A stretch of DNA of 64,000 bases. Origin: Nitrospirota bacterium. GTDB lineage: Bacteria; Nitrospirota; Thermodesulfovibrionia; Thermodesulfovibrionales; UBA6898. The notes under the pieces were generated by a model, which did no database searches, was not told the origin of the DNA, and saw only the letters and a program-made list of their open reading frames with translations. Below, one piece after another: positions 34,876 through 42,952 of the stretch. Where the stretch lies: NCBI GenBank assembly GCA_016214855.1, contig JACRMT010000012.1, positions 186,001-250,000 on the forward strand. Reading direction: 5' to 3'. Position numbers and translations under genes: made by a program. Position 1 is the stretch's first letter, and every line of letters begins with the position of its first letter.

Positions 34876-35705
34876 GCCCTGAGGATCCTGAAATCCTCGA
34901 CCAAAAATTATCTTCCCTCATAACGATACTGAAAGATACACCGTCTGCGCTGCTCGCCTTTTCAGGCGGTGTTGACAGCTCGTTCCTGCTCAGGGCAATG
35001 AAGATCTCGGGCGTCCCCTTTCTCGCAATAACAGGAAAATCCGAAACAGTCCCGGAAAAGGATCTGCAGCAGGCCATTGCCTTTGCCCTGCAGGAAGGTG
35101 TTCAGCACCGGGTGATCATGACCGGAGAGCTGCAGAACGAATCCTTTCTGAACAACCCTCCTGACCGGTGCTTCTTCTGCAAGCAGGACCTTTTTCAGAG
35201 AATGCAACAGATCGCAGAAGCAGAATCCTTTGATGCTCTTTTCGACGGAAGCAATGCAGATGATCTGAAGGATTTCAGGCCGGGGAGAAAGGCTGCCCGG
35301 TTGTACGGCGTGCAGAGCCCCCTTGCTGAAGCAGGGCTTTTAAAAGACGATATCAGGCTGCTTTCAAAGAAATTAGGGCTCGATACCTGGAACAGACCCT
35401 CTTCTCCCTGCCTCTCCTCACGTTTCCCCTATGGTCAGAAGATAACCCTGCCTCTCCTTCGCCGGGTCGAGCAGGCAGAGGGGTATCTAAAATCGATCGG
35501 CATCGAGGTCGTGCGCGTCAGGATCCATAATGATGTTGCCCGCATTGAAGTGCCTGAGCATGAAATGATGACCGTGCTCAAAAACCGGCAGGCTGTTGCT
35601 GAAAATTTCAGATCGTTTGGATTCAGCTTTATTTCTCTTGATCTTGAAGGCTTCACGAGCGGAAGTCTGAACCGCGTTCTGCCACAGGACCCGGCAGGAA
35701 GCTGA
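34872..35705 (+). CDS. larE: LarE-like ATP-dependent sacrificial sulfur transferase
   Basis: 277 aa. N-type ATP pyrophosphatase with the PP-loop SGGVDSS near residues 35–41. LarE donates a sulfur from its own cysteine, or a bound Fe-S cluster, to the nickel-pincer cofactor of lactate racemase. The three cysteines seen here (two in CFFCK near 100, one in PSSPCLSSRFPYG near 178) suit the cluster-type variant. GTG start in a GTGA overlap with rng. larA/larB are not in the window. Confidence 0.82.
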   Translation: MSPEDPEILDQKLSSLITILKDTPSALLAFSGGVDSSFLLRAMKISGVPFLAITGKSETVPEKDLQQAIAFALQEGVQHRVIMTGELQNESFLNNPPDRCFFCKQDLFQRMQQIAEAESFDALFDGSNADDLKDFRPGRKAARLYGVQSPLAEAGLLKDDIRLLSKKLGLDTWNRPSSPCLSSRFPYGQKITLPLLRRVEQAEGYLKSIGIEVVRVRIHNDVARIEVPEHEMMTVLKNRQAVAENFRSFGFSFISLDLEGFTSGSLNRVLPQDPAGS

Positions 35706-35749
35706 GAGAGAGCGCAGCAGCTCTGCTGTCTGACCACATCTTAATTGTT

Positions 35750-35755
35750 TATAAT
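35750..35755 (+). promoter_or_regulatory. Probable -10 box just before the glcF-like gene
   Basis: A perfect TATAAT ends 5 nt before the ATG at 35761, and no Shine-Dalgarno is present. If used, the transcript would start at or next to the start codon (leaderless). The -35 region is poor. Confidence 0.35.
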
Positions 35756-35760
35756 ACCTC

Positions 35761-36951
35761 ATGCATAAAGAAGACTTTCCTGACCTTTCACGATGCACCC
35801 TCTGCGGCAGCTGCAAGGCCACCTGTCCGACCTATGACGACAGCCTGACAGAGGGCATGAGTGCGCGTGGGCGGCTTAAGCTGGTCAAGGGTCTTATGAG
35901 CGGTGAACTGGAGCCCTCCCCTCTTCTGAGCGAGCGTCTGTACAGCTGTATTCTCTGCGGTGCATGTTCCAGCATATGCCCTCTCGGCATTGACATCCCG
36001 GAATTGATCCACAAGGGACGGACCCTGCTCAGAAATCGTGACAAGCGGAGAAGGTTCCTGAGATATCTCCTGAAATTTTCGACATTGTGGCCGGACCTGA
36101 CATTCAGGATCCTCTCTATGGGCCAGGATTTTTTTATACCATTCCTCTCCAAGCGGAAAATCATACCCTTCAGTCCTGAGATCCCTGACCAGCCCTTTCA
36201 TGCCATTGAACAGGTGCATAAAGTACCGAAGAAAAAAGGCAGGGTAGCAATTTTTACCGGATGCAGTGTCAATTATCTTCTCCCTCATCTCGGCGAATCC
36301 CTTATCAATGTGCTTCAATCCCTCGGTTATGAGGTCGTGCTGCCAAAAGACGAGGTCTGCTGCGGTGCCCCTCTTCGTGCGCTCGGCATGGCAGAAGAGG
36401 CTGCAGAGCTCGCACGCAAGAACCACCGCGTCTTCAGCAGGCTCAAGGTAGATGCCATACTGAGCCTCTGCCCCACCTGCACGCTGACATTGAAACATGA
36501 ATATGTCACCCTGATCGGCAAGGGACTTGAAAAGGCGACCGACATCTCTGTTTTTCTGCAGGACAAACTGGAGCGGGTTGAGGCCATTGACCGTACCGTG
36601 ACCTATCACGACCCCTGCCATCTTCAATACAGCCTCGGCGTGAAAAAAGAACCGCGGGATATCATCACCAGGGCCGGGCTCGGCCTTATTGAGCCCGCCA
36701 CTCAGGAGTGCTGCGGTTTCGGAGGGACGTTCTGCGTCTCTTACCGGAAGATGTCCGAAAACCTGCTTTTCAAACAGTCGGCAAGTATTATGGCAACAAA
36801 GGCCTCGACCGTTGTCACGTCATGTCCGGGCTGCATGCTCCAGCTCGGCAGGACCATCACCGACAGACCGGTTATTCACCTCATAGAACTGATCGAAGAG
36901 GCGTACTGCATGAGAACGCTTTACCAGGAGCCGGTGCTTGCAAAGAAATAA
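35761..36951 (+). CDS. GlcF-like (Fe-S)-binding oxidoreductase subunit
   Basis: 396 aa. Two N-terminal [4Fe-4S] motifs (CTLCGSCKATCPTYD at ~12 and CILCGACSSICPLG at ~62), followed by two CCG domains whose CCGAPLRALGM and CCGFGGTFC motifs bind Fe-S or a heterodisulfide-type site. The family works with a GlcD-type FAD subunit to oxidise glycolate or lactate; a GlcD-like gene is at 47334. It ends 32 bp before the GalT-like gene. Confidence 0.85.
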   Translation: MHKEDFPDLSRCTLCGSCKATCPTYDDSLTEGMSARGRLKLVKGLMSGELEPSPLLSERLYSCILCGACSSICPLGIDIPELIHKGRTLLRNRDKRRRFLRYLLKFSTLWPDLTFRILSMGQDFFIPFLSKRKIIPFSPEIPDQPFHAIEQVHKVPKKKGRVAIFTGCSVNYLLPHLGESLINVLQSLGYEVVLPKDEVCCGAPLRALGMAEEAAELARKNHRVFSRLKVDAILSLCPTCTLTLKHEYVTLIGKGLEKATDISVFLQDKLERVEAIDRTVTYHDPCHLQYSLGVKKEPRDIITRAGLGLIEPATQECCGFGGTFCVSYRKMSENLLFKQSASIMATKASTVVTSCPGCMLQLGRTITDRPVIHLIELIEEAYCMRTLYQEPVLAKK

Positions 36952-36983
36952 TAGATCAAATTTCAGACGAATTGGATAACCGA

Positions 36984-38093
36984 ATGGGAAAACAGGCTGA
37001 TTCTGCTCAGGGAGCAACAAGGATCATAAGGGAGATACGGATCAATCCGGTTGTGCCGACCGAATCGGTGCTGGTTGCCACAGCCCGAAGCATGAGGCCC
37101 AGGAAAGATGAGGCTCCTGCGCCGCATGATGCCCGTCCGCATCTGGATACCTGTCCGTTCTGCAAAGGCAATGAGGGGATGACGCCGCCGCCTATTGCCC
37201 AGATTCCAAAAGATGGACCGTGGCAGCTCCGCATTGTCGAAAACAAATATCCTATCCTCGGGGATGATCGTGAGAACCCGGATTTTGGTTTTGGTCTGCA
37301 GCAGGCAATAGACGGGTACGGCAGGCATGAGGTGGTTATCGATCATTCTTCACACGGCATCAGGATCCATGAAATGGATGAGGAGCATCTTGTTCTTCTT
37401 TTTTCAACATACCGTGAGCGGATGGAGCAATTGTATTATTCTGACGACAGGCTTCAGCATGTGCTTATATTCAAGAATTTCGGGCCGGCAGCCGGCGCGA
37501 GCATTGCGCATACGCATAGCCAGATCATTGCAATGCCCGTTGTCCCTGACAACGTGCAGGCTGAAGTCAGCAATAGTCGGGCATTTTATCAGAAATCCCA
37601 TAAATGCATATTCTGCACGCTCATTGATGAGGCACTGACATTTGAAGCAACCATTTACGACAGGGAGTCAGGGGAGATCCGCCGCAGGATCGATCTGGGC
37701 CAGTTCGTGATAGAAAGAAGCGACAGGTTTATCGCAATAAAACCCTTTGCCAGCCGCTATGAGTGGGAGGTGCATATCCTTCCGCTGCAGCATGGCGCAG
37801 ATTTCATTGATATGGTGTCTGAAGATTGTGCGGATCTTGCAAGACTGTTCAGGAGAACCATGGCCAGGCTCAATGCAGTCCTTGGTGGCGCCCAGTACAA
37901 CTTCTTCATCCATTCCCTGCCGCACGGTCAGGCATTTAGCGACAGCCTCCCTTCGTTTCACTGGCATATTGAGATATGTCCCCGCACAAGTATCCCGACC
38001 GGTTTTGAGCTGGGCTCAGGACTCTTTGTGAATACCCTCTGTCCGGAAGATGCAGCCGAACGGCTCAGAAACGCAGATTTGGAAAATAGATAG
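36984..38093 (+). CDS. GalT-like nucleotidylyltransferase (HIT superfamily)
   Basis: 369 aa from the ATG at 36984; an in-frame extension upstream runs inside the glcF-like gene and is rejected. Zinc cysteines in CPFCKGNE near 55 and the active-site AHTHSQ motif near 174 (HxHxQ) identify galactose-1-phosphate uridylyltransferase-type enzymes. A second CIFC and a late HWHIEICPR follow the same fold. Not certain to act on galactose; related enzymes transfer ADP or UDP to other sugar phosphates. Confidence 0.8.
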   Translation: MGKQADSAQGATRIIREIRINPVVPTESVLVATARSMRPRKDEAPAPHDARPHLDTCPFCKGNEGMTPPPIAQIPKDGPWQLRIVENKYPILGDDRENPDFGFGLQQAIDGYGRHEVVIDHSSHGIRIHEMDEEHLVLLFSTYRERMEQLYYSDDRLQHVLIFKNFGPAAGASIAHTHSQIIAMPVVPDNVQAEVSNSRAFYQKSHKCIFCTLIDEALTFEATIYDRESGEIRRRIDLGQFVIERSDRFIAIKPFASRYEWEVHILPLQHGADFIDMVSEDCADLARLFRRTMARLNAVLGGAQYNFFIHSLPHGQAFSDSLPSFHWHIEICPRTSIPTGFELGSGLFVNTLCPEDAAERLRNADLENR

Positions 38094-38098
38094 GGCGC

Positions 38099-38242
38099 TT
38101 ACGGTTTGTTACTGTTACCCTTTAGAACGCCTGCAATAAAGTCCTCTGCATATGAAGACAGCGTTTTCCCCCTTCTTGAAACCACGGTAAGATAGTCAGT
38201 CCCGAAATATTCAGTTAAGGGCAGAAACTTGATTTTCCTGCC
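38099..38242 (-). pseudogene. C-terminal fragment of a LysR-type regulator
   Basis: A 47-codon open stretch (KFLPLTEYFGTDYLTVVSRR … SYAEDFIAGV) with the look of a LysR/CysB substrate-domain C-terminus. The frame is closed upstream by a stop, and there is no start or HTH. The truncation point coincides with that of the neighbouring thioesterase fragment. Confidence 0.5.
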
Positions 38243-38264
38243 TTAATCAGAAGAGTTTCAGCTT

Positions 38265-38588
38265 ATGCCGAAGGTCTTTGCAACCGGCTTTATGGTCGGG
38301 CTTTTCGAATGGGCCTGTATCAGGGCGATCAAACCGTATATGGACTATCCGCATGAGCAGACCGTTGGAATCCATGTCAATTTCAGCCATATCGCAGCCA
38401 CTCCTTCAGGGCTGTCCATCACGGTCAGGGGAAGATTGGATAAGGTTGAAGGCCGCAAGTTGTCCTTCAGTCTCGAAGCCCATGATGGGATCGAAAAAAT
38501 ATCCGAAGGGACCCATGACAGGTTTATTATTCATACCGAGAAATTCAACAGGAAGGTCCAGGAGAAAAAGCACCAGGACCGAGGTTAG
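38265..38588 (+). CDS. FlK-type thioesterase, apparently N-terminally truncated
   Basis: 107 aa. It matches fluoroacetyl-CoA-thioesterase-like hotdog proteins from VFATGFMVGLFEWAC onward (IHVNFSHIAATPSG; FSLEAHDGIEKISEGTHDRFII). Usual members are ~130–140 aa and start ~25 residues earlier, and the in-frame upstream codons hit a stop at once, so the first strand is missing. It may be non-functional. Confidence 0.6.
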   Translation: MPKVFATGFMVGLFEWACIRAIKPYMDYPHEQTVGIHVNFSHIAATPSGLSITVRGRLDKVEGRKLSFSLEAHDGIEKISEGTHDRFIIHTEKFNRKVQEKKHQDRG

Positions 38589-38621
38589 GGGCTGGGCTCC
38601 TCCAGCTAATATTTCTGAAGA

Positions 38622-39389
38622 TTATTCTTTAAGATTGGACCTGCGCCAGAAATCGGCAGCAACAGAAATCTCGTACTGTTCTATGGCATTGTTGAAGAAT
38701 TCGTATATCTCGTCAATGGATGTTTTAACGCTTACCGTGGCCAGACCTTCATCTTCCACATCCAGAGGTATCTTCCCGGTCATAACAGCTTTGTAATATT
38801 CAGGATCGTTGTTAGTGCCGAGATTTTCCACTATATCCAATGCTTCTGTTATCGAAAAACCATAATCACGAATCAAAATCATCAGATCAAAGAGATCCCT
38901 TGATCTGGCCCTATTGGCCAGGACAAGAGTTTTTGCAGTCTTGAGACCTTCAAGCCCAAGAATGGGAAAGGAGACCTTGCTGGATACAATAGAGAGTGTC
39001 CGCTGGTAGAAATTTCTCAGCTCCTTATTATGGCCATAGGCAAAGAAGGTAATTTTGACGTTATCGATTGTATAATCGCGGGCAAAACTGAGCAGATTTT
39101 CGCCCGTATTGATTTTGAAAACGCTTATTTGTGATGGGTCAGTAATCAAATTGACGCTATGCCCCTGTTCCTTTAGCTTTGCAACCAGATTATCTACCTT
39201 CTGTGTTGGCAAATGTTCTGAAAATACTGCAAAATCAAGGTCATTACTTACCCTGTGGCCGATCTGCAAAGAAAGGGCAGTGCCGCCTATAAGGGTAAAC
39301 GCCGCGGCATCGGGGAGTGCTGCTATCACACTGAATACCTTGCGCGTGGCAGGATTCAGGTGTGACAGCTTAAGTTTTGAATTCCCCAC
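38622..39389 (-). CDS. AbiEii/AbiGii-type nucleotidyltransferase (toxin-like)
   Basis: 255 aa. Motif IGGTALSLQIGHRVSNDLDF near residues 34–54 is the AbiEii nucleotidyltransferase signature (GG…S-x-D-x-D). Family toxins transfer nucleotides onto tRNA or other targets and act in phage abortive infection. It starts inside its upstream partner (20-bp overlap with 39370–40020). Outside the tRNA-Sec island proper, but adjacent. Confidence 0.82.
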   Translation of the reverse strand: MGNSKLKLSHLNPATRKVFSVIAALPDAAAFTLIGGTALSLQIGHRVSNDLDFAVFSEHLPTQKVDNLVAKLKEQGHSVNLITDPSQISVFKINTGENLLSFARDYTIDNVKITFFAYGHNKELRNFYQRTLSIVSSKVSFPILGLEGLKTAKTLVLANRARSRDLFDLMILIRDYGFSITEALDIVENLGTNNDPEYYKAVMTGKIPLDVEDEGLATVSVKTSIDEIYEFFNNAIEQYEISVAADFWRRSNLKE

Positions 39390-40020
39390 TTGCTATCTCT
39401 TTTCCAATACGGATACGTTTTAAGGTCTGCTCTGCAGCAGTACGGATATCAGGGTCCTTAATGCCGGCTGCAACTGCGGAAATCTTATCAAGACCATACT
39501 GTACACAGATACTCATGACATCGTGAAATCGATTCTTCCGTAGTACACCAGAAATCAAAGTGTCGTCGCTCATATTGCTGTTTGCCCAGTTATAAGGAAA
39601 GCTTAAATGGTCAACGGCTTGCGCGCCCGGGAAGGCTTTGACAGGTGTATATTCATAATACTTGCGGTTTTCGGCCAAGCCCGCACTCCCCTTAGCTGAC
39701 TGTTTTAGATCTATTCCGTGGGGTTCTGCTTTATCAAGAAACTTTAAGCGGTATCTTGTTGGCTTATGAGAAGAGCCGCGTTGAAGAATTTCCACAAGCC
39801 CTTTAGATTCGAGAGTTTTTATCGCATGGCGAAGGGTTACCGTCGTGAGCCTGGCATTCGCAGACAAGCTCGCTGAATCATATTCGAAAGAATCCCCGTC
39901 AGATTTAGAAAATTTCAAAAATAATTGATTGAGCACGGCTTGATTATGCACCGTTAGTGTCGGGAGAATATCTCCTGCCATTAGAGAGTAGAGCTGACCT
40001 ATATCCGCGGCTGACTTCAT
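39370..40020 (-). CDS. Winged-helix partner of the AbiEii protein (putative antitoxin/regulator)
   Basis: 216 aa. An N-terminal winged-helix domain (residues ~25–95, SASLSANARLTTVTLRHAIK, typical of MarR/GntR-like folds) plus a C-terminal helical part (GVLRKNRFHDVMSICV). Genes of this shape commonly precede abiEii and act as antitoxin and repressor. Function inferred from context and overlap. Confidence 0.65.
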   Translation of the reverse strand: MKSAADIGQLYSLMAGDILPTLTVHNQAVLNQLFLKFSKSDGDSFEYDSASLSANARLTTVTLRHAIKTLESKGLVEILQRGSSHKPTRYRLKFLDKAEPHGIDLKQSAKGSAGLAENRKYYEYTPVKAFPGAQAVDHLSFPYNWANSNMSDDTLISGVLRKNRFHDVMSICVQYGLDKISAVAAGIKDPDIRTAAEQTLKRIRIGKEIASGEFKT

Positions 40021-40104
40021 GTTAATAGTTTACATGAATTATTTTAGGTAAATCAAGATTTCAACTCATTGGCTCGCCCGAGGCTTACTGAATAAACAAT
40101 ATAA

Positions 40105-40130
40105 TGGCGGGAGCGTGTGGGAATCGAACC
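40105..40130. repeat. Distal attachment-site copy of the tRNA-Sec 3' end
   Basis: 26-bp perfect copy of the last 26 nt of the tRNA-Sec gene (43244–43269), from the T-loop to CCA, in the same orientation. The match stops at exactly that length on the inner side. It marks the far end of an integrated element of ~3.1 kb. Confidence 0.85.
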
Positions 40131-40188
40131 ATACTACTGCACCTGTAACTACTTGATATTGAACACTATTTTAGATATCAAAAACGCC

Positions 40189-40210
40189 CTGTTCACGGTC
40201 TGTTCACGGT
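40189..40210. repeat. Tandem CTGTTCACGGT repeat inside the island end
   Basis: Two adjacent perfect 11-bp copies (40189–40199, 40200–40210), ~60 bp inside the distal att copy. They look like integrase arm-type binding sites, but no integrase gene is present to test that. Confidence 0.45.
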
Positions 40211-40257
40211 CCTGCTAAACGATCTATGAGGATATTTAGAGTAAGGCGCGAATAAAA

Positions 40258-40902
40258 TTAGTTAGCAGGATAAGTGCTCTTGAGTTGCAAGGCTCTCTCA
40301 ATGATATCAAAACGAACTTTTCCACGGAAAGGAAGATTAATAAAATTATTTTCTATCCTTTCGTGGTCTACATCAGATTGAGAAAGAAAAGACACATCCT
40401 CATCTTCAATTACCACATCATCTTGGAATAATGGGGTTTTATTCGACGTATAAGTCGTCAAATGAAACTTGCGGCATAACAATGTCAAATCCTCAATTTT
40501 TAAAAAATCAAAAACTCGGCGAGCGAATTCTTTATTTTGTCCTTTATAGATCGTTATATGAGGATTAAACCCGTATTGGCTAATTGGATAATCCGGCTTC
40601 CACCATAACTTTCTCAGCCCTTCACTCACAACCTTAACATAAACTATATATTCGCCATGATTGTTAAAGATTCCGACATTACCAATAAAGAGAGGAGCAT
40701 ATTGTTGCAATAATAATTCGTATCTATCAAGGTCGCCAGGTTTTATTTTATGTGAATAAGGACCACGAACAGTGATATGAATATTGCTACTACTTTTCTT
40801 CTCATTGAAAGCGTTTCTCAATCCATTAAGGATAGCGTTTACATCGATATCCAACAACTCCAAAAAAACAAATCGATTAATAAATGATTTTGATGAATTC
40901 AT
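40258..40902 (-). CDS. 2H phosphoesterase (2'-5' RNA ligase/LigT-like)
   Basis: 214 aa. Two H-x-T motifs spaced as in 2H phosphoesterases: HITV at 42–45 and HITI at 115–118. Such enzymes cut cyclic or 2'-5' phosphodiesters in nucleotides and RNA. The gene overlaps the stop of the upstream nucleotidyltransferase by 4 bp (ATGA), so they are coupled. AT-richer than the core genes around. No signal peptide. Substrate unknown. Confidence 0.75.
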   Translation of the reverse strand: MNSSKSFINRFVFLELLDIDVNAILNGLRNAFNEKKSSSNIHITVRGPYSHKIKPGDLDRYELLLQQYAPLFIGNVGIFNNHGEYIVYVKVVSEGLRKLWWKPDYPISQYGFNPHITIYKGQNKEFARRVFDFLKIEDLTLLCRKFHLTTYTSNKTPLFQDDVVIEDEDVSFLSQSDVDHERIENNFINLPFRGKVRFDIIERALQLKSTYPAN

Positions 40903-41864
40903 ATAACCAAATATTTTCTTAGATCCGCTTCTATTTTATTATGGCAAAGAACAGTATAAATAAAACCTGACACTTGTCGAGCCGCCTTAGCACACTCATC
41001 ATCAAAAGATGGCGTATGAATTAATTTCTTGTCTTCCTTCCAACATAAGAATGTTTCGTAATTATTCAAAAAAGCCCTATACTCAATTTCTAAAGTAGAA
41101 TCATCCAACATATCAAGACCAATAGCAAAACGCTCATGCGGTGAATACTTTGTCAATTGTAGGATATCACTAGCGTCAGACACAGGTTTAGCAATTACCG
41201 GCAGCACTGTGCCAAACACAGTGAGCATGCGACTAAATTTCAAATTAATATTTTTTTTGCGCCAATGCCGACGTGGGTCATCGCGTATCAATTCATAATT
41301 AAGGCAAAGTGTCCGCCAAAATCGCAATAAATCATTAAGAAAAAAAAGTGGACGAAATGAGCGTTTCCCTCGCTTGTCTCTAAAATAATGTTCAACAATA
41401 GCCTTCAAATATCTTTCATAGAGTGCCATTTGGTAGACAGGCCGACTTTCCAAAATCATTAGCATGCGAGCGGTGAAAAGATTTTCACTGTCATCCCAAG
41501 GTTCCCCCAAGACATCCAACATTTTTTCGAGAGAATAAACCTTTAAATATCGGCCATCGTTACTGATTTCTTCGTAGCCAAGACTTTCGTTTATGCCAAT
41601 AATAGCAGAGAGCATTTTTAGCTCTTCCAATTTTGAACAGTGATTTTCCGATAAGACAAAAACATCTAAATCAGAAAGCGAACACACCTCACCTCGACCA
41701 ATAGAACCCGCACAATATACAGATAAATTCTTAGATCGAGATATTTTTCTGAACTCATCCTCTAACTTTGCTAAACGAGTTGATGATTCTGTCTTTCGTT
41801 TGGCTAAAGCTGAGTGTTTTCCAAGAATGCCGAAATAGGTGCCTTTCCTAACTGAATCCACCAT
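40899..41864 (-). CDS. Nucleotidyltransferase paired with the 2H phosphoesterase
   Basis: 321 aa. A polymerase-beta-type motif GSIGRGEVCSLSDLDVFV at ~53–70 gives G-S and two Asp (65, 67); a third carboxylate is not obvious by eye. The rest is helical (DLLRFWRTLCLNYELIRDD near 188), like DUF294-type nucleotidyltransferase proteins rather than MNT antitoxins (much longer). Not a CD-NTase by any clear signature. The partner gene encodes a phosphoesterase; together they might make and remove a nucleotide mark. Confidence 0.72.
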   Translation of the reverse strand: MVDSVRKGTYFGILGKHSALAKRKTESSTRLAKLEDEFRKISRSKNLSVYCAGSIGRGEVCSLSDLDVFVLSENHCSKLEELKMLSAIIGINESLGYEEISNDGRYLKVYSLEKMLDVLGEPWDDSENLFTARMLMILESRPVYQMALYERYLKAIVEHYFRDKRGKRSFRPLFFLNDLLRFWRTLCLNYELIRDDPRRHWRKKNINLKFSRMLTVFGTVLPVIAKPVSDASDILQLTKYSPHERFAIGLDMLDDSTLEIEYRAFLNNYETFLCWKEDKKLIHTPSFDDECAKAARQVSGFIYTVLCHNKIEADLRKYLVI

Positions 41865-41939
41865 TGCCCCCCTTTTTGGGAATCAAATTATTTCAACAGC
41901 TGTTTTTCTTTTTTTGCTTATGGGTTTTGATTGATGATT

Positions 41940-41990
41940 TCAGAAGGCGTGCCTTTCAGCCTTAGACTTGATGATCCATTCACGGACATT
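41940..41990 (-). pseudogene. Possible remnant of a HEPN toxin N-terminus
   Basis: Just past the nucleotidyltransferase stop, an overlapping frame reads NVREWIIKSKAERHAF then stops; NVREWIIKA-like starts are typical of HEPN partners of MNT proteins. Too short to be sure. Confidence 0.25.
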
Positions 41991-42327
41991 AGGCCTTCTT
42001 TTCATAAAGGACCATCCCGTTCTTTTGGATATTGTTGATGAATGGATCAAAATACTTTTCCCGCTTCTTGATCTCTTCAGGCGTCTTGACGATTATATCC
42101 ATCGGAAGTTTTCTCGGTTCAAGAAGTGCGCTTACATACGCATACCTCTTAACTCCTTTTTCCTTTGTCTTTGCAACGACGAAAAGATCAAGATCACTGT
42201 CTTTGGTAAATGTGCCGGTGCTGTATGAACCGAACAGGACGATTTTGATTACGTCGATATTCCCGACGAGCCTTTTAACAACATCGTCCAATAAGGTCTT
42301 TGTTTCTCTGGTCAATGATCTCTTCAT
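41989..42327 (-). CDS. MNT-type nucleotidyltransferase (orphan)
   Basis: 112 aa minimal nucleotidyltransferase. GSYSTGTFTKDSDLDLFV near residues 33–50 holds the GS and D-x-D residues. MNT proteins usually pair with a HEPN RNase and act as its antitoxin by AMPylating it; no intact HEPN follows here. It is 11 bp downstream of the DUF4926 gene. Confidence 0.8.
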   Translation of the reverse strand: MKRSLTRETKTLLDDVVKRLVGNIDVIKIVLFGSYSTGTFTKDSDLDLFVVAKTKEKGVKRYAYVSALLEPRKLPMDIIVKTPEEIKKREKYFDPFINNIQKNGMVLYEKKA

Positions 42328-42338
42328 GAAATTGTCAA

Positions 42339-42575
42339 TTATGCTGCCTGCCGATCTACTTCCCTCACATGCAGTATTTCTGTGCTACTCATAAGTCTGA
42401 CATCGTTTAAGTTCAGTGGCAAGACTGCAATTGTCCTTCCATCGGCTGTCACAAATTCAACCTCATAGGCACTATCATCAGCATAACAATGCACCACGAC
42501 GCCGATATCGCCCTCGACTAATCCATGCTTTGCGATATCACGTGTCAGAACAACTGTGTCCAGTTCCTTGATCAT
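42339..42575 (-). CDS. DUF4926 small protein
   Basis: 78 aa with the DUF4926 pattern DTVVLTRDIAKHGLVEGDIG, then YEVEFVTADGRTIAVLPL. An SH3-like beta fold is likely. Members are often found with toxin-like genes and may be antitoxins or immunity proteins, but the function is not known. It lies between the two MNT genes. Confidence 0.75.
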   Translation of the reverse strand: MIKELDTVVLTRDIAKHGLVEGDIGVVVHCYADDSAYEVEFVTADGRTIAVLPLNLNDVRLMSSTEILHVREVDRQAA

Positions 42576-42625
42576 GTTATGCCTCCCTGTCTACACCGCA
42601 TAAGCAATCACAAATCAGAACGTGT

Positions 42626-42952
42626 TTAAGCTGCAATTTTTGAGTTTTCAAGCACCTCAGCAAGAAACGAATCCTTCTCTTTTGATCCCATTTCCTGAGG
42701 CGTATAACCTTTTGCCTGAATAGGCTGCATTATTCTTGCCGAGGCGATCCCGAGTATCTCAAGCCTTTCCCTGATATTCATTTTCTCAAAGTCCTTTGAT
42801 ACCACGATGAGGTCAATATCGCTGTCTTCCCTCGGATGCCCCTTTGCGTAAGAGCCGAATAATATCACTCGCTCAACTTCCATACCCAGGTCTGCGAGTT
42901 TTGAAGTATATTGTTTTATTATCTCTTCAATCTCTTGTCCTGTCTTAACCAA
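42626..42952 (-). CDS. MNT-type nucleotidyltransferase (antitoxin of the broken HEPN)
   Basis: 108 aa. GSYAKGHPREDSDIDLIV near residues 31–48 keeps the GS and D-x-D residues. It overlaps the 3' end of the HEPN pseudogene upstream, the usual HEPN–MNT order. The antitoxin is intact while the toxin is not. Confidence 0.82.
   Translation of the reverse strand: MVKTGQEIEEIIKQYTSKLADLGMEVERVILFGSYAKGHPREDSDIDLIVVSKDFEKMNIRERLEILGIASARIMQPIQAKGYTPQEMGSKEKDSFLAEVLENSKIAA

Noticed and set aside
40105-40130. A second tRNA gene at this place
   Set aside because: Only the 3' 26 nt of tRNA-Sec are present; the acceptor 5' strand, D-arm and anticodon arm are missing, so it is an att copy.
40899-41864. 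A CBASS-type cyclic-nucleotide synthase
   Set aside because: The nucleotidyltransferase lacks a visible CD-NTase signature and no Cap effector, E1/E2 or membrane effector is adjacent; the partner is a 2H phosphoesterase.
41989-42952. Functional HEPN–MNT toxin–antitoxin pairs
   Set aside because: Neither MNT has an intact HEPN partner; one HEPN is deleted internally and the other is at most a short remnant.
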